A stretch of 64,000 nucleotides of DNA, from assembly GCF_022788635.1 (NCBI RefSeq), contig NZ_CP076024.1, forward strand, positions 4,751,503-4,815,502, read 5' to 3'. Shown piece by piece: positions 9,348 through 18,114 of this stretch. Origin of the DNA: Methylobacter sp. S3L5C (lineage in GTDB: Bacteria > Pseudomonadota > Gammaproteobacteria > Methylococcales > Methylomonadaceae). A model generated the notes under the pieces. The model saw nothing but the letters and a program-made list of their open reading frames with translations, had not been told where the DNA came from and did no database searches. How positions within the stretch are numbered: position 1 is the stretch's first letter; each line of letters opens with the position of its first letter. The position numbers were made by a program, and so were the translations under genes.

Positions 9348-9395
9348 AATTTGCAACAGGTTAATGCTGAGAGCATTAATGACTATAAAAACGGC

Positions 9396-10415
9396 TTACA
9401 CTTCTTGCAGGATCATTGGCGTATTAACCTCAATCACCTTAAGCCCATATTGAATAACCGGTTGCGGAAAAGCTTTACTTTTAATGCCTCGCAAGGCAAT
9501 ATGCGCGAGGTTGGCACCGGATAAACACGCCATGCCAAAGCCACCCGAAGGACGTGGATTGATTTCCAGTAAACGCGGCCCGTTTACGCCTTCTTTAAAC
9601 TGGATATTGAATAAACCGTTAAGTCGGTAATGCGTCGTTAAACGACTTACCATATCCTGTATTTCGGTATTGTTGTCGATAAGTTGCCCGCCGCCGGCCA
9701 GCTGCGATTTTTTTCGTTGAACAGCACACAATAATTCACCGTGTCGCCCTGCACAATCAACGCTCCATTCAGGCCCGGCCAAATGCTCCATAACCAGCAG
9801 TGTGTCAAATTGCGGCGTATTAACCATACCTTGCCGCAGCTCTTGTAACGGAATTTGGTATTCAACTCCTTTGAGTAATTGGGTAATGCTGTCGCGTTGG
9901 GTATCCAATACCCGAAAGCCCAAACCAAATACGGATACCGCCGGTTTAACGCACAAACTTTCATGTTTTGCCGATAAGGTTGTCACCGCACGATCAAATT
10001 CATCGCTGTTATTAACGGCAATAAAGTCCATGCTTTTAGCGACATCAGCGCTTAAGTCGGCGTAAAAATCGGCTTTATTATGTAATAAACTCAGTGTGTC
10101 AAAATCTGCAACAGACAATACTTGAACGCCAATCGCTTGAAACAGGACATGATGTTTACTGATTAATATGGCTTCTTTGCCGGGCCAAAACAAACTGATC
10201 TTATGCTGCTTACAAAAGCCCACACACCATTCAAGATAAGCTTGCCCGGTTAAATCGGAAGGTTCCAGATAACTTTCGTCAGCGGCCAGAAAAGCCGCTG
10301 CGGTGGTGTGCGCATGGGTACAAATCAAAGTGACTTCGCCCGCCGGAACTGACTGACGAAGATCTTTAAAAACGGCACTAATTGTTGAAAATGTTTTGTT
10401 AAACCATATTCTCAT
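9396..10415 (-). CDS. ATP-grasp ligase of the Ter module
   Basis: 339 residues. The central and C-terminal parts show the ATP-grasp fold: an ATP-binding Lys in SLCVKPAVSVFGLGF (153-167), LLVMEHLAGPEWSVD (206-220) and the Mg-binding segment LLEINPRPSGGFGM (282-294). The N-terminal region is a pre-grasp-like domain. Members join carboxylates to amines or thiols through an acyl-phosphate. In Ter loci such a ligase is predicted to act with the PRTases to build a modified nucleoside-like compound. Its ATG overlaps the stop of the upstream TerD-family gene (TAATG), implying coupling. Confidence 0.88.
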   Translation of the reverse strand: MRIWFNKTFSTISAVFKDLRQSVPAGEVTLICTHAHTTAAAFLAADESYLEPSDLTGQAYLEWCVGFCKQHKISLFWPGKEAILISKHHVLFQAIGVQVLSVADFDTLSLLHNKADFYADLSADVAKSMDFIAVNNSDEFDRAVTTLSAKHESLCVKPAVSVFGLGFRVLDTQRDSITQLLKGVEYQIPLQELRQGMVNTPQFDTLLVMEHLAGPEWSVDCAGRHGELLCAVQRKKSQLAGGGQLIDNNTEIQDMVSRLTTHYRLNGLFNIQFKEGVNGPRLLEINPRPSGGFGMACLSGANLAHIALRGIKSKAFPQPVIQYGLKVIEVNTPMILQEV

Positions 10416-11008
10416 TATAAATGAACAATAATTTTAGGCAGCAAATCAGCAATGGTTCGACCGGTACCATTTTCACCAATGGCGTGCATTTTCCATTCAC
10501 CGTTATGGCGATATAGTTTAGCCATAATTTGTGCGGTATGAGATCCTTGTGAACTTAAGGTATAACGGGCAACTTCATTTTTATCGTTGTTATCAACAAT
10601 TCGGCAATAGGCATTTTCAACGGTATCAAACGTTTGGCCGGTATATGAACTTACCGTAAATACCAATGACTTAATGTTTGCCGGAATTTTATCCAAATCA
10701 ACCAGAATTTGTTCATCATCACCGTCACCATCACCAGTACGATTATCGCCGGTATGAACAATACTGCCGTCACGACTTTTTAATTGACCAAAATAAACCG
10801 TATCAACGACAGCATTTTGTTCGTCGAATAATACGCAGGAGGCATCCAAATCAATAGCGCTACTGCTACCACCGCCAAACATGCCTTTCAAAAGCCCTAC
10901 ACTACTTTTTTTGGCATCCCAACCCACGCCCATGACAATTTTACTTAACGCACCGCCTGACTCTTTGGATAAAGAGATTTTTTGTCCTTTTTGTAAATTA
11001 ATAGCCAT
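10415..11008 (-). CDS. TerD-family protein, TerZ-like
   Basis: 197 residues from ATG 11008; GAGG 10 bases upstream supports it over the ATG at 11017, which would sit on the ribosome-binding site. Start INLQKGQKISLSKESGGAL and GVGWDAKK are TerD-family. Asp-rich calcium-binding segments are present ([28 protein letters not shown]). The extra segment KKSSVGLLKGMFGGGSSS is an insertion absent from the two other copies and is typical of the TerZ subgroup. TerD proteins bind Ca2+ and are thought to form a membrane-surface stress complex with TerB/TerC. An intrinsic terminator lies upstream, between it and the other TerD gene. Confidence 0.88.
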   Translation of the reverse strand: MAINLQKGQKISLSKESGGALSKIVMGVGWDAKKSSVGLLKGMFGGGSSSAIDLDASCVLFDEQNAVVDTVYFGQLKSRDGSIVHTGDNRTGDGDGDDEQILVDLDKIPANIKSLVFTVSSYTGQTFDTVENAYCRIVDNNDKNEVARYTLSSQGSHTAQIMAKLYRHNGEWKMHAIGENGTGRTIADLLPKIIVHL

Positions 11009-11044
11009 AAATAGCATACCTCTAAATAAGCATTAGCATTAAAA

Positions 11045-11072
11045 AGCTCCCTCTCTTAAAAAAGAGGGAGCT
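11045..11072 (-). terminator. intrinsic terminator after the TerD pair
   Basis: Perfect 10-bp arms AGCTCCCTCT (11045-11054) and AGAGGGAGCT (11063-11072) with an 8-nt loop. On the - strand the stem is followed by TTTTT, giving a Rho-independent terminator between the second TerD gene and the TerZ-like gene. Because no large promoter space follows, it may act as an attenuator that lets partial read-through into the biosynthetic genes. Confidence 0.8.
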
Positions 11073-11103
11073 GATGTTGGTGTAAGTAGCCCGGTGTTAA
11101 AAC

Positions 11104-11679
11104 TTAAACACTAACGCCAAAAGATGCGGCCAAAGGCCCAAGACCGCCAGCAAAACCTTGTCCAACCGCTTTAAATTTCCAATCTGTTCCGACCCGATAA
11201 ATTTCACCGAAGATCATGGCCGTTTCGATAGAAGCATCTTCGCTAAGATCATAACGGGCAATTTCCTGACCGCCATCTTCGTTAATTATACGAATAAACG
11301 CGTGATTTACCTGACCAAAATTCTGTTTACGCGCATCAGCGTCATGAATGGTTACCGCGAAAACAACTTTATCCAGGTCAGCAGGAATTTTTGACAATTC
11401 AACCTTGACGGTTTCATCGTCGCCGTCACCAGCGCCCGTTGTGTTATCGCCAGTATGCTGAACCGCACCATCGCCAACGACTTTATTATTATAAAAACAA
11501 AAATCGCTGTCTGATCGAACTTTGCCATCCAGCTTGACCAAAAATGCACTGGCATCCAAATCGAATGCCGCGCCATCAGTTGCACGTGCATCCCAACCTA
11601 AACCCACCACAATTTTATTTAATCCAGGTGCTTCTTTGCTTAAGTTTACGTTACCGCCTTTGCTAAGTGATATTGCCAT
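11104..11679 (-). CDS. terD: TerD-family calcium-binding stress protein
   Basis: 191 residues, the standard TerD/TerE length. Sequence from the start: [20 protein letters not shown], then [17 protein letters not shown] and [15 protein letters not shown], the paired acidic Ca2+ loops of the family. [22 protein letters not shown] near the C-terminus is highly conserved. AGGAGA stands 6 bases before the ATG. It is very similar to the next gene (same length, near-identical motifs), so the pair is a tandem duplication of the terD/terE kind. Which is D and which is E cannot be told by eye. Confidence 0.92.
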   Translation of the reverse strand: MAISLSKGGNVNLSKEAPGLNKIVVGLGWDARATDGAAFDLDASAFLVKLDGKVRSDSDFCFYNNKVVGDGAVQHTGDNTTGAGDGDDETVKVELSKIPADLDKVVFAVTIHDADARKQNFGQVNHAFIRIINEDGGQEIARYDLSEDASIETAMIFGEIYRVGTDWKFKAVGQGFAGGLGPLAASFGVSV

Positions 11680-11718
11680 GATTGTCTCCTGTTATTATTG
11701 AAACTGATGAGTTATTGT

Positions 11719-12294
11719 TTAAATATTGATACCGTACTGTTTCGCTAAAGCCGCCAAGCCACCGGCATATCCTTGTCCTACGGCTTTAAATTTCCATTCA
11801 TTACTGTGTCGGTAGATTTCACCGAAAATCATCGCCGTCTCAATGGAGGCATCTTCGCTTAAATCGTAGCGGGTGACTTCGTTATTGGTATCTTTATTAA
11901 CGATTCTGGCATAAGCGTGACTTACCTGGCCAAAATTTTGTTTACGCATCTCGGCATCGTGGATAGTGACACAAAACACAATGCGTTGAATATCAGACGG
12001 TACTTTATCAAGCAGAATAATAACCGATTCGTCATCACCGTCACCTTCGCCGGTACGATTATCGCCGGTATGCTCAACCGAACCACAAGTTGACTTGATC
12101 TGATTGTAAAAAATAAAATCACTGTCAGACCTGACCTTGCCATCTTCCTTGACCATAAAAGCGCTGGCATCCAGATCAAAATCTACGCCATCGGTAGGCC
12201 TTGCATCCCACCCCAAACCAACTATCACATTTTTTAATGTGGGATCAGTTTTGGACAAACTAATGTTGCCGCCTTTACTTAATGAAATTCCCAT
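11719..12294 (-). CDS. TerD-family calcium-binding stress protein, first gene of the Ter operon
   Basis: 191 residues: [56 protein letters not shown] and [20 protein letters not shown], all TerD/TerE signatures. GGAGATT lies before the ATG at 12294. It leads the - strand Ter locus, with a 304-base space upstream that contains the candidate operator at 12389-12435. The protein should be soluble, bind Ca2+ and act in the Ter stress complex; the tellurite role is by family. Confidence 0.92.
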   Translation of the reverse strand: MGISLSKGGNISLSKTDPTLKNVIVGLGWDARPTDGVDFDLDASAFMVKEDGKVRSDSDFIFYNQIKSTCGSVEHTGDNRTGEGDGDDESVIILLDKVPSDIQRIVFCVTIHDAEMRKQNFGQVSHAYARIVNKDTNNEVTRYDLSEDASIETAMIFGEIYRHSNEWKFKAVGQGYAGGLAALAKQYGINI

Positions 12295-12388
12295 AAATCA
12301 ATCTCCGTTACTATCGCTATGTTGGTATAAAAACAGCCTCCAATCCACGCGATTATTAAGGACAGAGGAAAAGATCCTGCTATGAAGA

Positions 12389-12435
12389 TTACACCAATCA
12401 AGTCAATAATTTTCAGACAAGTTTGATCGGTGTAA
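12389..12435. promoter_or_regulatory. 13-bp inverted repeat upstream of the Ter operon (candidate operator)
   Basis: TTACACCAATCAA (12389-12401) and TTGATCGGTGTAA (12423-12435) are complementary except for one base, with 21 bases between. The element is about 95 bases upstream of the first TerD start, in the only sizeable gap before the operon (12295-12598). A TTGACT on the - strand (complement of 12401-12406) lies at the inner edge of the left arm, as a -35 box might, but no matching -10 is clear. The rest of this gap shows nothing else recognisable. The arm symmetry fits a dimeric repressor or a riboregulatory stem; function is inferred. Confidence 0.45.
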
Positions 12436-12598
12436 GATACTATCATACCTGCTAATACCCTTATTGCCTAGTTAACGACCGATACCGGAAAGCGCTTTTT
12501 AGTCATGAACAAGAAATAATATTGATACTTTAAACAGCTAAAGTTGAACGATAAATAAACCTGTGATTTATTATTTCCACCGAAAAAAAACACTATTT

Positions 12599-13330
12599 TT
12601 ACCGCTGTCCTTCCAGAACAATTGCCAAGCCGCGCAGCACTAAATCAGTATCAATAATCGGCTTAATCTTAAGCTGTGCCGCGATAATATCGGCATCACC
12701 ACCCGTTATAATCAATTGCACAGGAGTGTGTTGTTGACTTAACACCTGCTCAATTAAACCGGTAGCCGCCATTAAGGTGCCACTATAAATGGCGGCTTGG
12801 GTAAAACAGGCAGGACCTGCGAGATAACTTGTTTGATTAAATTGCAGCGCGGCAGTACTGGTCGCCAGAGATTGCTTCATCAGCGTTAAGCCGGGGCTAA
12901 TCAAGCCACCTTGATGGTTACCATCCCCATCAATTAAATCAACGGTAATAGCTGTGCCGCAATCAACGATGCAGGCAGGATTTTGATAATGGTGACGCAC
13001 CGCGACCAAAGCCAACCAACGATCAACACCTAGATTTTCAGGTTGTTGATAGGCGTTAACAACACCGAAGGCTTTCGCCTCTGACTTTACAGACATAATC
13101 TCAATGGCTGGCCACAGCTCAACGGCCACAGCCAGAACCAACTTCAACAAAGGCGCCTTACCAACACAAGCAATGGCAAGGCGTTTTGGCGGTGATTGCC
13201 TTTTCCAGGCAGCAATAAGTTGTTGCCTGGTAAGCTGTTGATTAAGCATTGCCTGACTGGTAAACAGTCCATCTTCTTGCAACATTGCCCATTTAAGCCG
13301 GGTATTACCACTATCAATCAGTAAATTCAT
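12599..13330 (-). CDS. coaX: type III pantothenate kinase CoaX
   Basis: 243 residues. ASKHA-fold kinase motifs: LLIDSGNTRLKWAML at the N-terminus, GVDRWLALVAVR, IVDCGTAITVDLIDGDG and GGLISPGLTLMKQSL, then ITGGDADII. It phosphorylates pantothenate, the first step of CoA synthesis, and is insensitive to CoA feedback, as known for type III enzymes. The stop of birA overlaps its start (ATGA), the usual birA-coaX arrangement in gammaproteobacteria. Confidence 0.96.
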   Translation of the reverse strand: MNLLIDSGNTRLKWAMLQEDGLFTSQAMLNQQLTRQQLIAAWKRQSPPKRLAIACVGKAPLLKLVLAVAVELWPAIEIMSVKSEAKAFGVVNAYQQPENLGVDRWLALVAVRHHYQNPACIVDCGTAITVDLIDGDGNHQGGLISPGLTLMKQSLATSTAALQFNQTSYLAGPACFTQAAIYSGTLMAATGLIEQVLSQQHTPVQLIITGGDADIIAAQLKIKPIIDTDLVLRGLAIVLEGQR

Positions 13331-14325
13331 ACTATTGGCGCGCTAAAACTGACTTCGCCAGACGCAAAGGCCTGAATAGTACCATCCGGCTTTTTAATCA
13401 GTAACAGACCGTTATCATCAATGCCATCAACAATACCTTCAATTTGTTGCTGACCAATAAACAGGGTTGCCAAGTTACCTTTCAGACAATCATAGCGGCG
13501 CCATTCATCCAGATAAGCCTTAATACCGACTGTTTCAAAGCCGTTAACAATAACCAGAATATGCTTTAATAGGGTCCCCGCCAGCCGGTTTCTGGGCAAC
13601 AGGTTTTCACCGCTGATATTGGTCAGATCCGTCCAGGCCTGAGTAATGCTTTGAGCTTGTATTTCAGGTAAAAACAAATTTAATCCAATCCCAATCACAG
13701 CCGCACAAGGACCATCGGCTTCACCGGATACTTCGATCAAAATACCGCCCAATTTTTTACCCTGACTGTAAATATCATTAGGCCACTTTAACCCCACCTC
13801 ATTAATTTCATGCTCCTTTAATGCCCTGATAACAGCAACGCCAATAGCCAGACTTAAGCCTGCCGTGCCGATAATGCCACCTTGTTGAAAGCGCCAAAGC
13901 AGCGACATATAAATATTGCTGCCGTAGGGTGAAACCCATTGTCGCCCTCGCCTGCCTTTACCCGCCGTTTGATGCTCGGCAAAACAGACAAAACCGGACG
14001 CGGCATTATTACGGGAGTGCTCTACCAGATAACTGTTAGTCGAATTAAGGCTGTCATGGATTTCCAACGTTGAAACAAGCGCCTTACACTCTTCGCCAAG
14101 GCTGGCGTTAATTTTGGATGGTGTCAACAGATCCAGCGCTTTATTCAAGCGATAACCTTTACCGCTGACTGCCGAATGTTGCAACCCTAAGTCAGACAAA
14201 CCTTTTACCTGTTTACAGATAGCCGATCGACTAACACCTATTATTTCGGCTAATTCAGTGCCGGAATGAAATTCACCATCAGCCAATAACGTTAATATTT
14301 TTTTTTGTTTATCAGAAATAAGCAC
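13327..14325 (-). CDS. birA: bifunctional biotin-[acetyl-CoA carboxylase] ligase / biotin operon repressor BirA
   Basis: 332 residues from a GTG at 14325; an in-frame stop lies just upstream and no ATG fits. The N-terminal winged helix (QKKILTLLADGEFHSGTELA, VSRSAICKQV, residues 5-60) gives repressor function. The central catalytic domain has AGKGRRGRQW (121-130), the adenylate-binding loop, then KWPNDIYSQGKKLGGILIE. The C-terminal SH3-like domain ends the protein. It activates biotin to biotinyl-AMP and loads it on AccB, and as a dimer represses biotin genes in enteric bacteria. No bio gene is nearby. Confidence 0.95.
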   Translation of the reverse strand: MLISDKQKKILTLLADGEFHSGTELAEIIGVSRSAICKQVKGLSDLGLQHSAVSGKGYRLNKALDLLTPSKINASLGEECKALVSTLEIHDSLNSTNSYLVEHSRNNAASGFVCFAEHQTAGKGRRGRQWVSPYGSNIYMSLLWRFQQGGIIGTAGLSLAIGVAVIRALKEHEINEVGLKWPNDIYSQGKKLGGILIEVSGEADGPCAAVIGIGLNLFLPEIQAQSITQAWTDLTNISGENLLPRNRLAGTLLKHILVIVNGFETVGIKAYLDEWRRYDCLKGNLATLFIGQQQIEGIVDGIDDNGLLLIKKPDGTIQAFASGEVSFSAPIV

Positions 14326-14361
14326 AATTTTGTCATTGAAAGGAAACGGTTAATTAAGCAC

Positions 14362-14414
14362 GTAGGGCTTGCCATACCTGCCTTGGAGGCTAATGCGCAC
14401 ATGGCACGCCCTAC
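14362..14414. repeat. intergenic inverted repeat (GTAGGGC family)
   Basis: Arms GTAGGGCTTGCCAT (14362-14375) and ATGGCACGCCCTAC (14401-14414) pair over 14 bp with one mismatch. It lies in the 14326-14745 gap between divergently oriented birA and ppsA. Apart from this hairpin and the ppsA ribosome-binding site that gap shows nothing I can name. A related GTAGGGC...GCGCCCTAC pair occurs near 20475-20505. Confidence 0.7.
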
Positions 14415-14745
14415 AGAAAATAATGTAGTAGGATATCTATAACCGCTTCTTTGCCAGCAGCCTAAATCTACCTGCAATTCAATAAATTATACGTTAACCG
14501 AAGATATTATTGTCGATAATTAAAGAACTAACATTACCCTATTATTAGTAAGAATTTTAAATAACAAGTTGCTCCTTGCTCCCGATTATAGAACTGTATA
14601 TTATTAACTTTTAACACCCTGACCCACTTATGCACGCACACACCGCAGCGGATTTTAACTAAAAAACCCACCTTGAGTTTTCCGCAATATAAGTGTAACC
14701 GTGGCGAATATCAAACACACGAGGAACGCCCTTAAGGAAAATAAA

Positions 14746-17160
14746 ATGTCCATACAAACAAATTATATCCGTTGGTTTAATGAATTAACGATAGAAGATG
14801 TGCCCCTGGTTGGCGGAAAAAATGCCTCTTTAGGTGAAATGTATCGTGAATTAACACCACAAGGTGTCCAAATACCTAACGGCTTTGCGGTGACCGCTGA
14901 GGCCTACCGTCATTTGTTGGAACAAGCCGGTGCCTGGCAACCCTTACATCAGGCGCTGGATGACTTAAATCCGGAAGATGTAGTCGATCTTGCCAGTCGT
15001 GCGCGTAAAGCACGCGATATAATCTATGCAGCCCCTTTTCCGACTGACCTTGAAAACCAAATCCTCAAAGCCTATGCACAGCTGCATCAGCAATACGGCG
15101 ATGATATGAGCGTTGCAGTACGAAGCTCAGCTACTGCCGAAGATTTGCCCACTGCCAGCTTTGCCGGACAACAAGATACCTTTCTTAATATACGTGGTGA
15201 ATTTTCCTTACTGGATGCCTGTAAACGCTGTTTTGCCAGTTTATTTACCGATCGGGCTATACATTACCGCGTTGATCAGGGTTTTGACCATTTCAAACTG
15301 GCCCTGTCAATCGGTATCATGAAAATGGTACGCTCTGATCTAAAGTCCAGTGGCGTCATGTTTTCTCTGGATACCGAATCCGGTTTTAGTGATGTCATTT
15401 TTATTACCGGCGCTTATGGCTTGGGTGAAAATGTCGTACAAGGCTCGGTAGATCCTGACGAATTTTATGTACACAAACCGACCTTTGAGCAAGGCCATCG
15501 TGCCGTATTAAAACGTACCTTGGGCGCAAAAAAGATAAAAATGGTTTATAGCAATGGCCGTACGCGAGAACCGACTCAAAACCTTGTTACCTCCGCCGAA
15601 GAACGTAATCATTTTTGTCTTAACGACCAAGATGTTTTAACGCTGGCCGACTATGCCATCAAAATAGAAAACCATTACAGCGCCAAGGCAGGCCAGACCA
15701 AACCAATGGATATTGAATGGGCAAAAGATGGCATTGACGGCATCCTGTATATTGTTCAGGCACGACCTGAGACCGTCGTATCACAATTGAGCGGCATGGT
15801 ATTGGAGCAATATGTACTTAACAGTAAAGCCACGCCAGTGGTTACCGGGCATTCGGTCGGCAGTAAAATTGCCACCGGTAACGCCCGTATTATTGACAAT
15901 GTCAGACAGCTGGCTGACTTTAAAGCGGGCGATGTACTGGTTGCCGATATTACGACACCGGATTGGGAACCAGTAATGAAAATTGCCTCAGCCATAGTCA
16001 CCAACCGTGGCGGGCGCACCTGCCATGCCGCCATTATCTCACGGGAATTGGGTGTGCCTGCGGTAGTCGGTTGTGATAACGCTACGACAACACTTAAAAA
16101 TAATGCCCCCATAACGGTATCCTGTGCTGAAGGCGACAATGGCAAAGTCTATGAAGGCATCCTTGATTTTGAAATTAAAACCACCAACCTGACCGGCCTG
16201 AAACGACCAAAAACCAAAATCATGTTAAATATCGGCAACCCGGAACTGGCTTTTAAAACCAGTTTCCTGCCCAATGACGGCGTGGGTTTGGCGCGTATGG
16301 AATTTATTATCACCGAAACCATCAAAGCGCATCCAATGGCGTTGATCCATCCGGAACGTGTGCAAGATAACCAAGAACGGGAACAACTGGCCGAATTGAC
16401 CCGTAACTACGCAACTCCTGAAGATTTCTTTATTCAACGCCTGTCGGAAGGTGTAGGTACAATTGCCGCCGCTTTTTATCCCAAACCCGTAGTCGTGCGA
16501 ATGTCCGATTTTAAAACCAACGAATATGCCACCTTATTGGGTGGTCGCTGGTTTGAGTTTGATGAACCCAATCCGATGATCGGTTTTCGTGGCGCATCCC
16601 GTTATACCCATCCCGCTTATGCCGAAGGCTTTGCACTGGAATGTGCCGCCATGAAACGGGTACGCGACGTCATGGGCCTGACTAATGTTATCCTGATGAT
16701 TCCTTTTTGCCGTCGTGTCCAGGAAGCCAAAAAGGTACTTGATTACATGGCGCAACTGGGGTTAACGCGGGGTGAAAACGGCTTGGAAATTTATGTGATG
16801 TGCGAGATTCCCAATAACGTCATCCTGATTGATGCCTTCTCCGAGCATTTTGACGGCTTTTCTATCGGCTCCAATGACCTTACCCAACTGACCTTAGGCG
16901 TAGACCGTGATTCCGCGATAGTCGCCGAAGACTTTGACGAACGTGATGCCGGCGTTAAAGCAATGATCCGGTTGGCCGTAGAAGGCTCAAAGCGCAACGG
17001 CAAACATTGCGGCCTGTGCGGTCAAGCACCGTCGGATTATCCTGAAATGGCCGATTATCTAGTGGAAATCGGCATAGACTCGATGAGCCTGAACCCTGAT
17101 ACCGTGCTGCAAACGACACAGCAGGTATTGGAAACTGAAAAGCGGCTGGGTCGGGTTTAA
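14746..17160 (+). CDS. ppsA: phosphoenolpyruvate synthase PpsA
   Basis: 804 residues from ATG 14746 (AAGGA 8 bases upstream); a GTG at 14701 in frame adds 15 residues without a ribosome-binding site. The N-terminal ATP-binding domain starts VPLVGGKNASLGEM and has AVRSSATAEDLPTASFAGQQ. The swivelling phosphohistidine domain has GGRTCHAAIISRELG with the catalytic His near 427. The C-terminal PEP/pyruvate barrel includes SIGSNDLTQLTLGVDRDS and CGLCGQAPSDYPEMA with the catalytic Cys. It makes PEP from pyruvate and ATP (giving AMP and Pi) for gluconeogenesis. It is a single-gene unit, and no DUF299 regulator is adjacent. Confidence 0.96.
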   Translation: MSIQTNYIRWFNELTIEDVPLVGGKNASLGEMYRELTPQGVQIPNGFAVTAEAYRHLLEQAGAWQPLHQALDDLNPEDVVDLASRARKARDIIYAAPFPTDLENQILKAYAQLHQQYGDDMSVAVRSSATAEDLPTASFAGQQDTFLNIRGEFSLLDACKRCFASLFTDRAIHYRVDQGFDHFKLALSIGIMKMVRSDLKSSGVMFSLDTESGFSDVIFITGAYGLGENVVQGSVDPDEFYVHKPTFEQGHRAVLKRTLGAKKIKMVYSNGRTREPTQNLVTSAEERNHFCLNDQDVLTLADYAIKIENHYSAKAGQTKPMDIEWAKDGIDGILYIVQARPETVVSQLSGMVLEQYVLNSKATPVVTGHSVGSKIATGNARIIDNVRQLADFKAGDVLVADITTPDWEPVMKIASAIVTNRGGRTCHAAIISRELGVPAVVGCDNATTTLKNNAPITVSCAEGDNGKVYEGILDFEIKTTNLTGLKRPKTKIMLNIGNPELAFKTSFLPNDGVGLARMEFIITETIKAHPMALIHPERVQDNQEREQLAELTRNYATPEDFFIQRLSEGVGTIAAAFYPKPVVVRMSDFKTNEYATLLGGRWFEFDEPNPMIGFRGASRYTHPAYAEGFALECAAMKRVRDVMGLTNVILMIPFCRRVQEAKKVLDYMAQLGLTRGENGLEIYVMCEIPNNVILIDAFSEHFDGFSIGSNDLTQLTLGVDRDSAIVAEDFDERDAGVKAMIRLAVEGSKRNGKHCGLCGQAPSDYPEMADYLVEIGIDSMSLNPDTVLQTTQQVLETEKRLGRV

Positions 17161-17178
17161 ACAAGCAAAAGCCAAGGT

Positions 17179-17210
17179 CCACGAAAGACACGAAAAGCAC
17201 GAAAAAAGAC
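17179..17210. repeat. recurring CACGAAAGACACGAAA-type short repeat
   Basis: CCACGAAAGACACGAAAAGC and its continuation lie right after ppsA. Similar text is found at 4434-4451 (after cpdA), and in reverse at 18511-18540 and 51211-51230. Each copy lies in intergenic DNA, mostly near gene ends. It is a dispersed low-complexity motif with no known function. Confidence 0.5.
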
Positions 17211-17339
17211 ACTAAATTATTGCTTTTTCGGGGCTGGCAATCAATAAGCAGGAGGCGATAACATCCCTTCAAGGAATTAGGGGTTATTATCGGTAAAATA
17301 ATCCTGCTTTAAATGGCTGATTCCCAAGTTGGAGTTCGG

Positions 17340-17373
17340 CTCTGGCTCCCAAGCTGGAGCTTGGGAGCCAGAG
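17340..17373. repeat. perfect 16-bp palindrome (TCCCAAGCT family) after the sorted-protein gene
   Basis: CTCTGGCTCCCAAGCT (17340-17355) and AGCTTGGGAGCCAGAG (17358-17373) are exact complements with a 2-base centre. The left neighbour TTCCCAAGTTGGAGTTCGG (17321-17339) is a degenerate extra half. It lies 3 bases beyond the stop of the - strand gene at 17377, where a transcriptional hairpin would form, but there is no T-run. Related hairpins occur at 18436-18483 and 20431-20455. Confidence 0.8.
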
Positions 17374-17376
17374 AAA

Positions 17377-18114
17377 TTAAGCGATATTCTTACGACGCTT
17401 TAAGCCCATTAACCCGACCATCGCGCTACCGAAGAGCCAAAACGCACCGGGTACCGGAACGGCGGCAACATCGCCCGGGCGAACAGCCCATGCGTAGAAC
17501 TGGCCGAACTTATAGGGGGCGCCCTGGTAGCCACTGCTGGTATTTAAGCCCCACGCGGCGCTTGGATCGGGCGCGTACTCACTACCCGACCAGTAGACAT
17601 AGCTCTGGACGTTAGTAAATAGATCATAGTTAGCATTATGAGTTGTTTCAATATCTGTCCAAGCTGCACCACCTAATTGATTGTAAAACAAATCACCCAT
17701 TTGGCTACTGGTAACATTGATTCCATCAGCTTTTACTGGTGTAGAGGGTAAGCTCCAGCCCGTAACACCACCCAACGTCAAGTTGTTAACCCAGGCTTGT
17801 GCGCCAAACCAGGTCATTGTGCCAGTGCTGGTATTAAAGTCTGCGCTGGTCAGGTTATAGATACCCGTATACCCATCATAATAATTGGCCGTATCATGAA
17901 TAACCCCGCCGTTAGCCGCGATAATGTCACTGACCATATTAGGATTACTCGCCGCCTGAGTTTGAAACAAGTTGGCATCGGCTGCCCAAGTGATGTTATT
18001 AACATCGTCATAAACCATACCGCCGGTACGGGCCCACAGCGCTGCTTGGGCAGTGCCGGTTACTATCGTGCTAGCCAGCAATGCAAATGCCAGCGCTATT
18101 TTTTTATATTGCAT
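17377..18114 (-). CDS. exported DUF1566-like protein with VPLPA/PEP-CTERM-type sorting tail
   Basis: 245 residues. A cleavable signal peptide (LAFALLASTIVTGTAQA) is followed by LWARTGGMVYDDVNNITW, a motif of the DUF1566/Lcl_C-like domain. GWSLPSTPVK and QFYAWAVRPGDV also fit that domain. The C-terminus AVPVPGAFWLFGSAMVGL plus KRRK is a tripartite sorting signal: short motif, hydrophobic helix, basic end. It resembles VPLPA-CTERM and PEP-CTERM tails handled by exosortases. So the protein is probably exported and surface-linked or released into matrix. TAGGT precedes the ATG. No exosortase gene is in the window. Function is unknown. Confidence 0.8.
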   Translation of the reverse strand: MQYKKIALAFALLASTIVTGTAQAALWARTGGMVYDDVNNITWAADANLFQTQAASNPNMVSDIIAANGGVIHDTANYYDGYTGIYNLTSADFNTSTGTMTWFGAQAWVNNLTLGGVTGWSLPSTPVKADGINVTSSQMGDLFYNQLGGAAWTDIETTHNANYDLFTNVQSYVYWSGSEYAPDPSAAWGLNTSSGYQGAPYKFGQFYAWAVRPGDVAAVPVPGAFWLFGSAMVGLMGLKRRKNIA

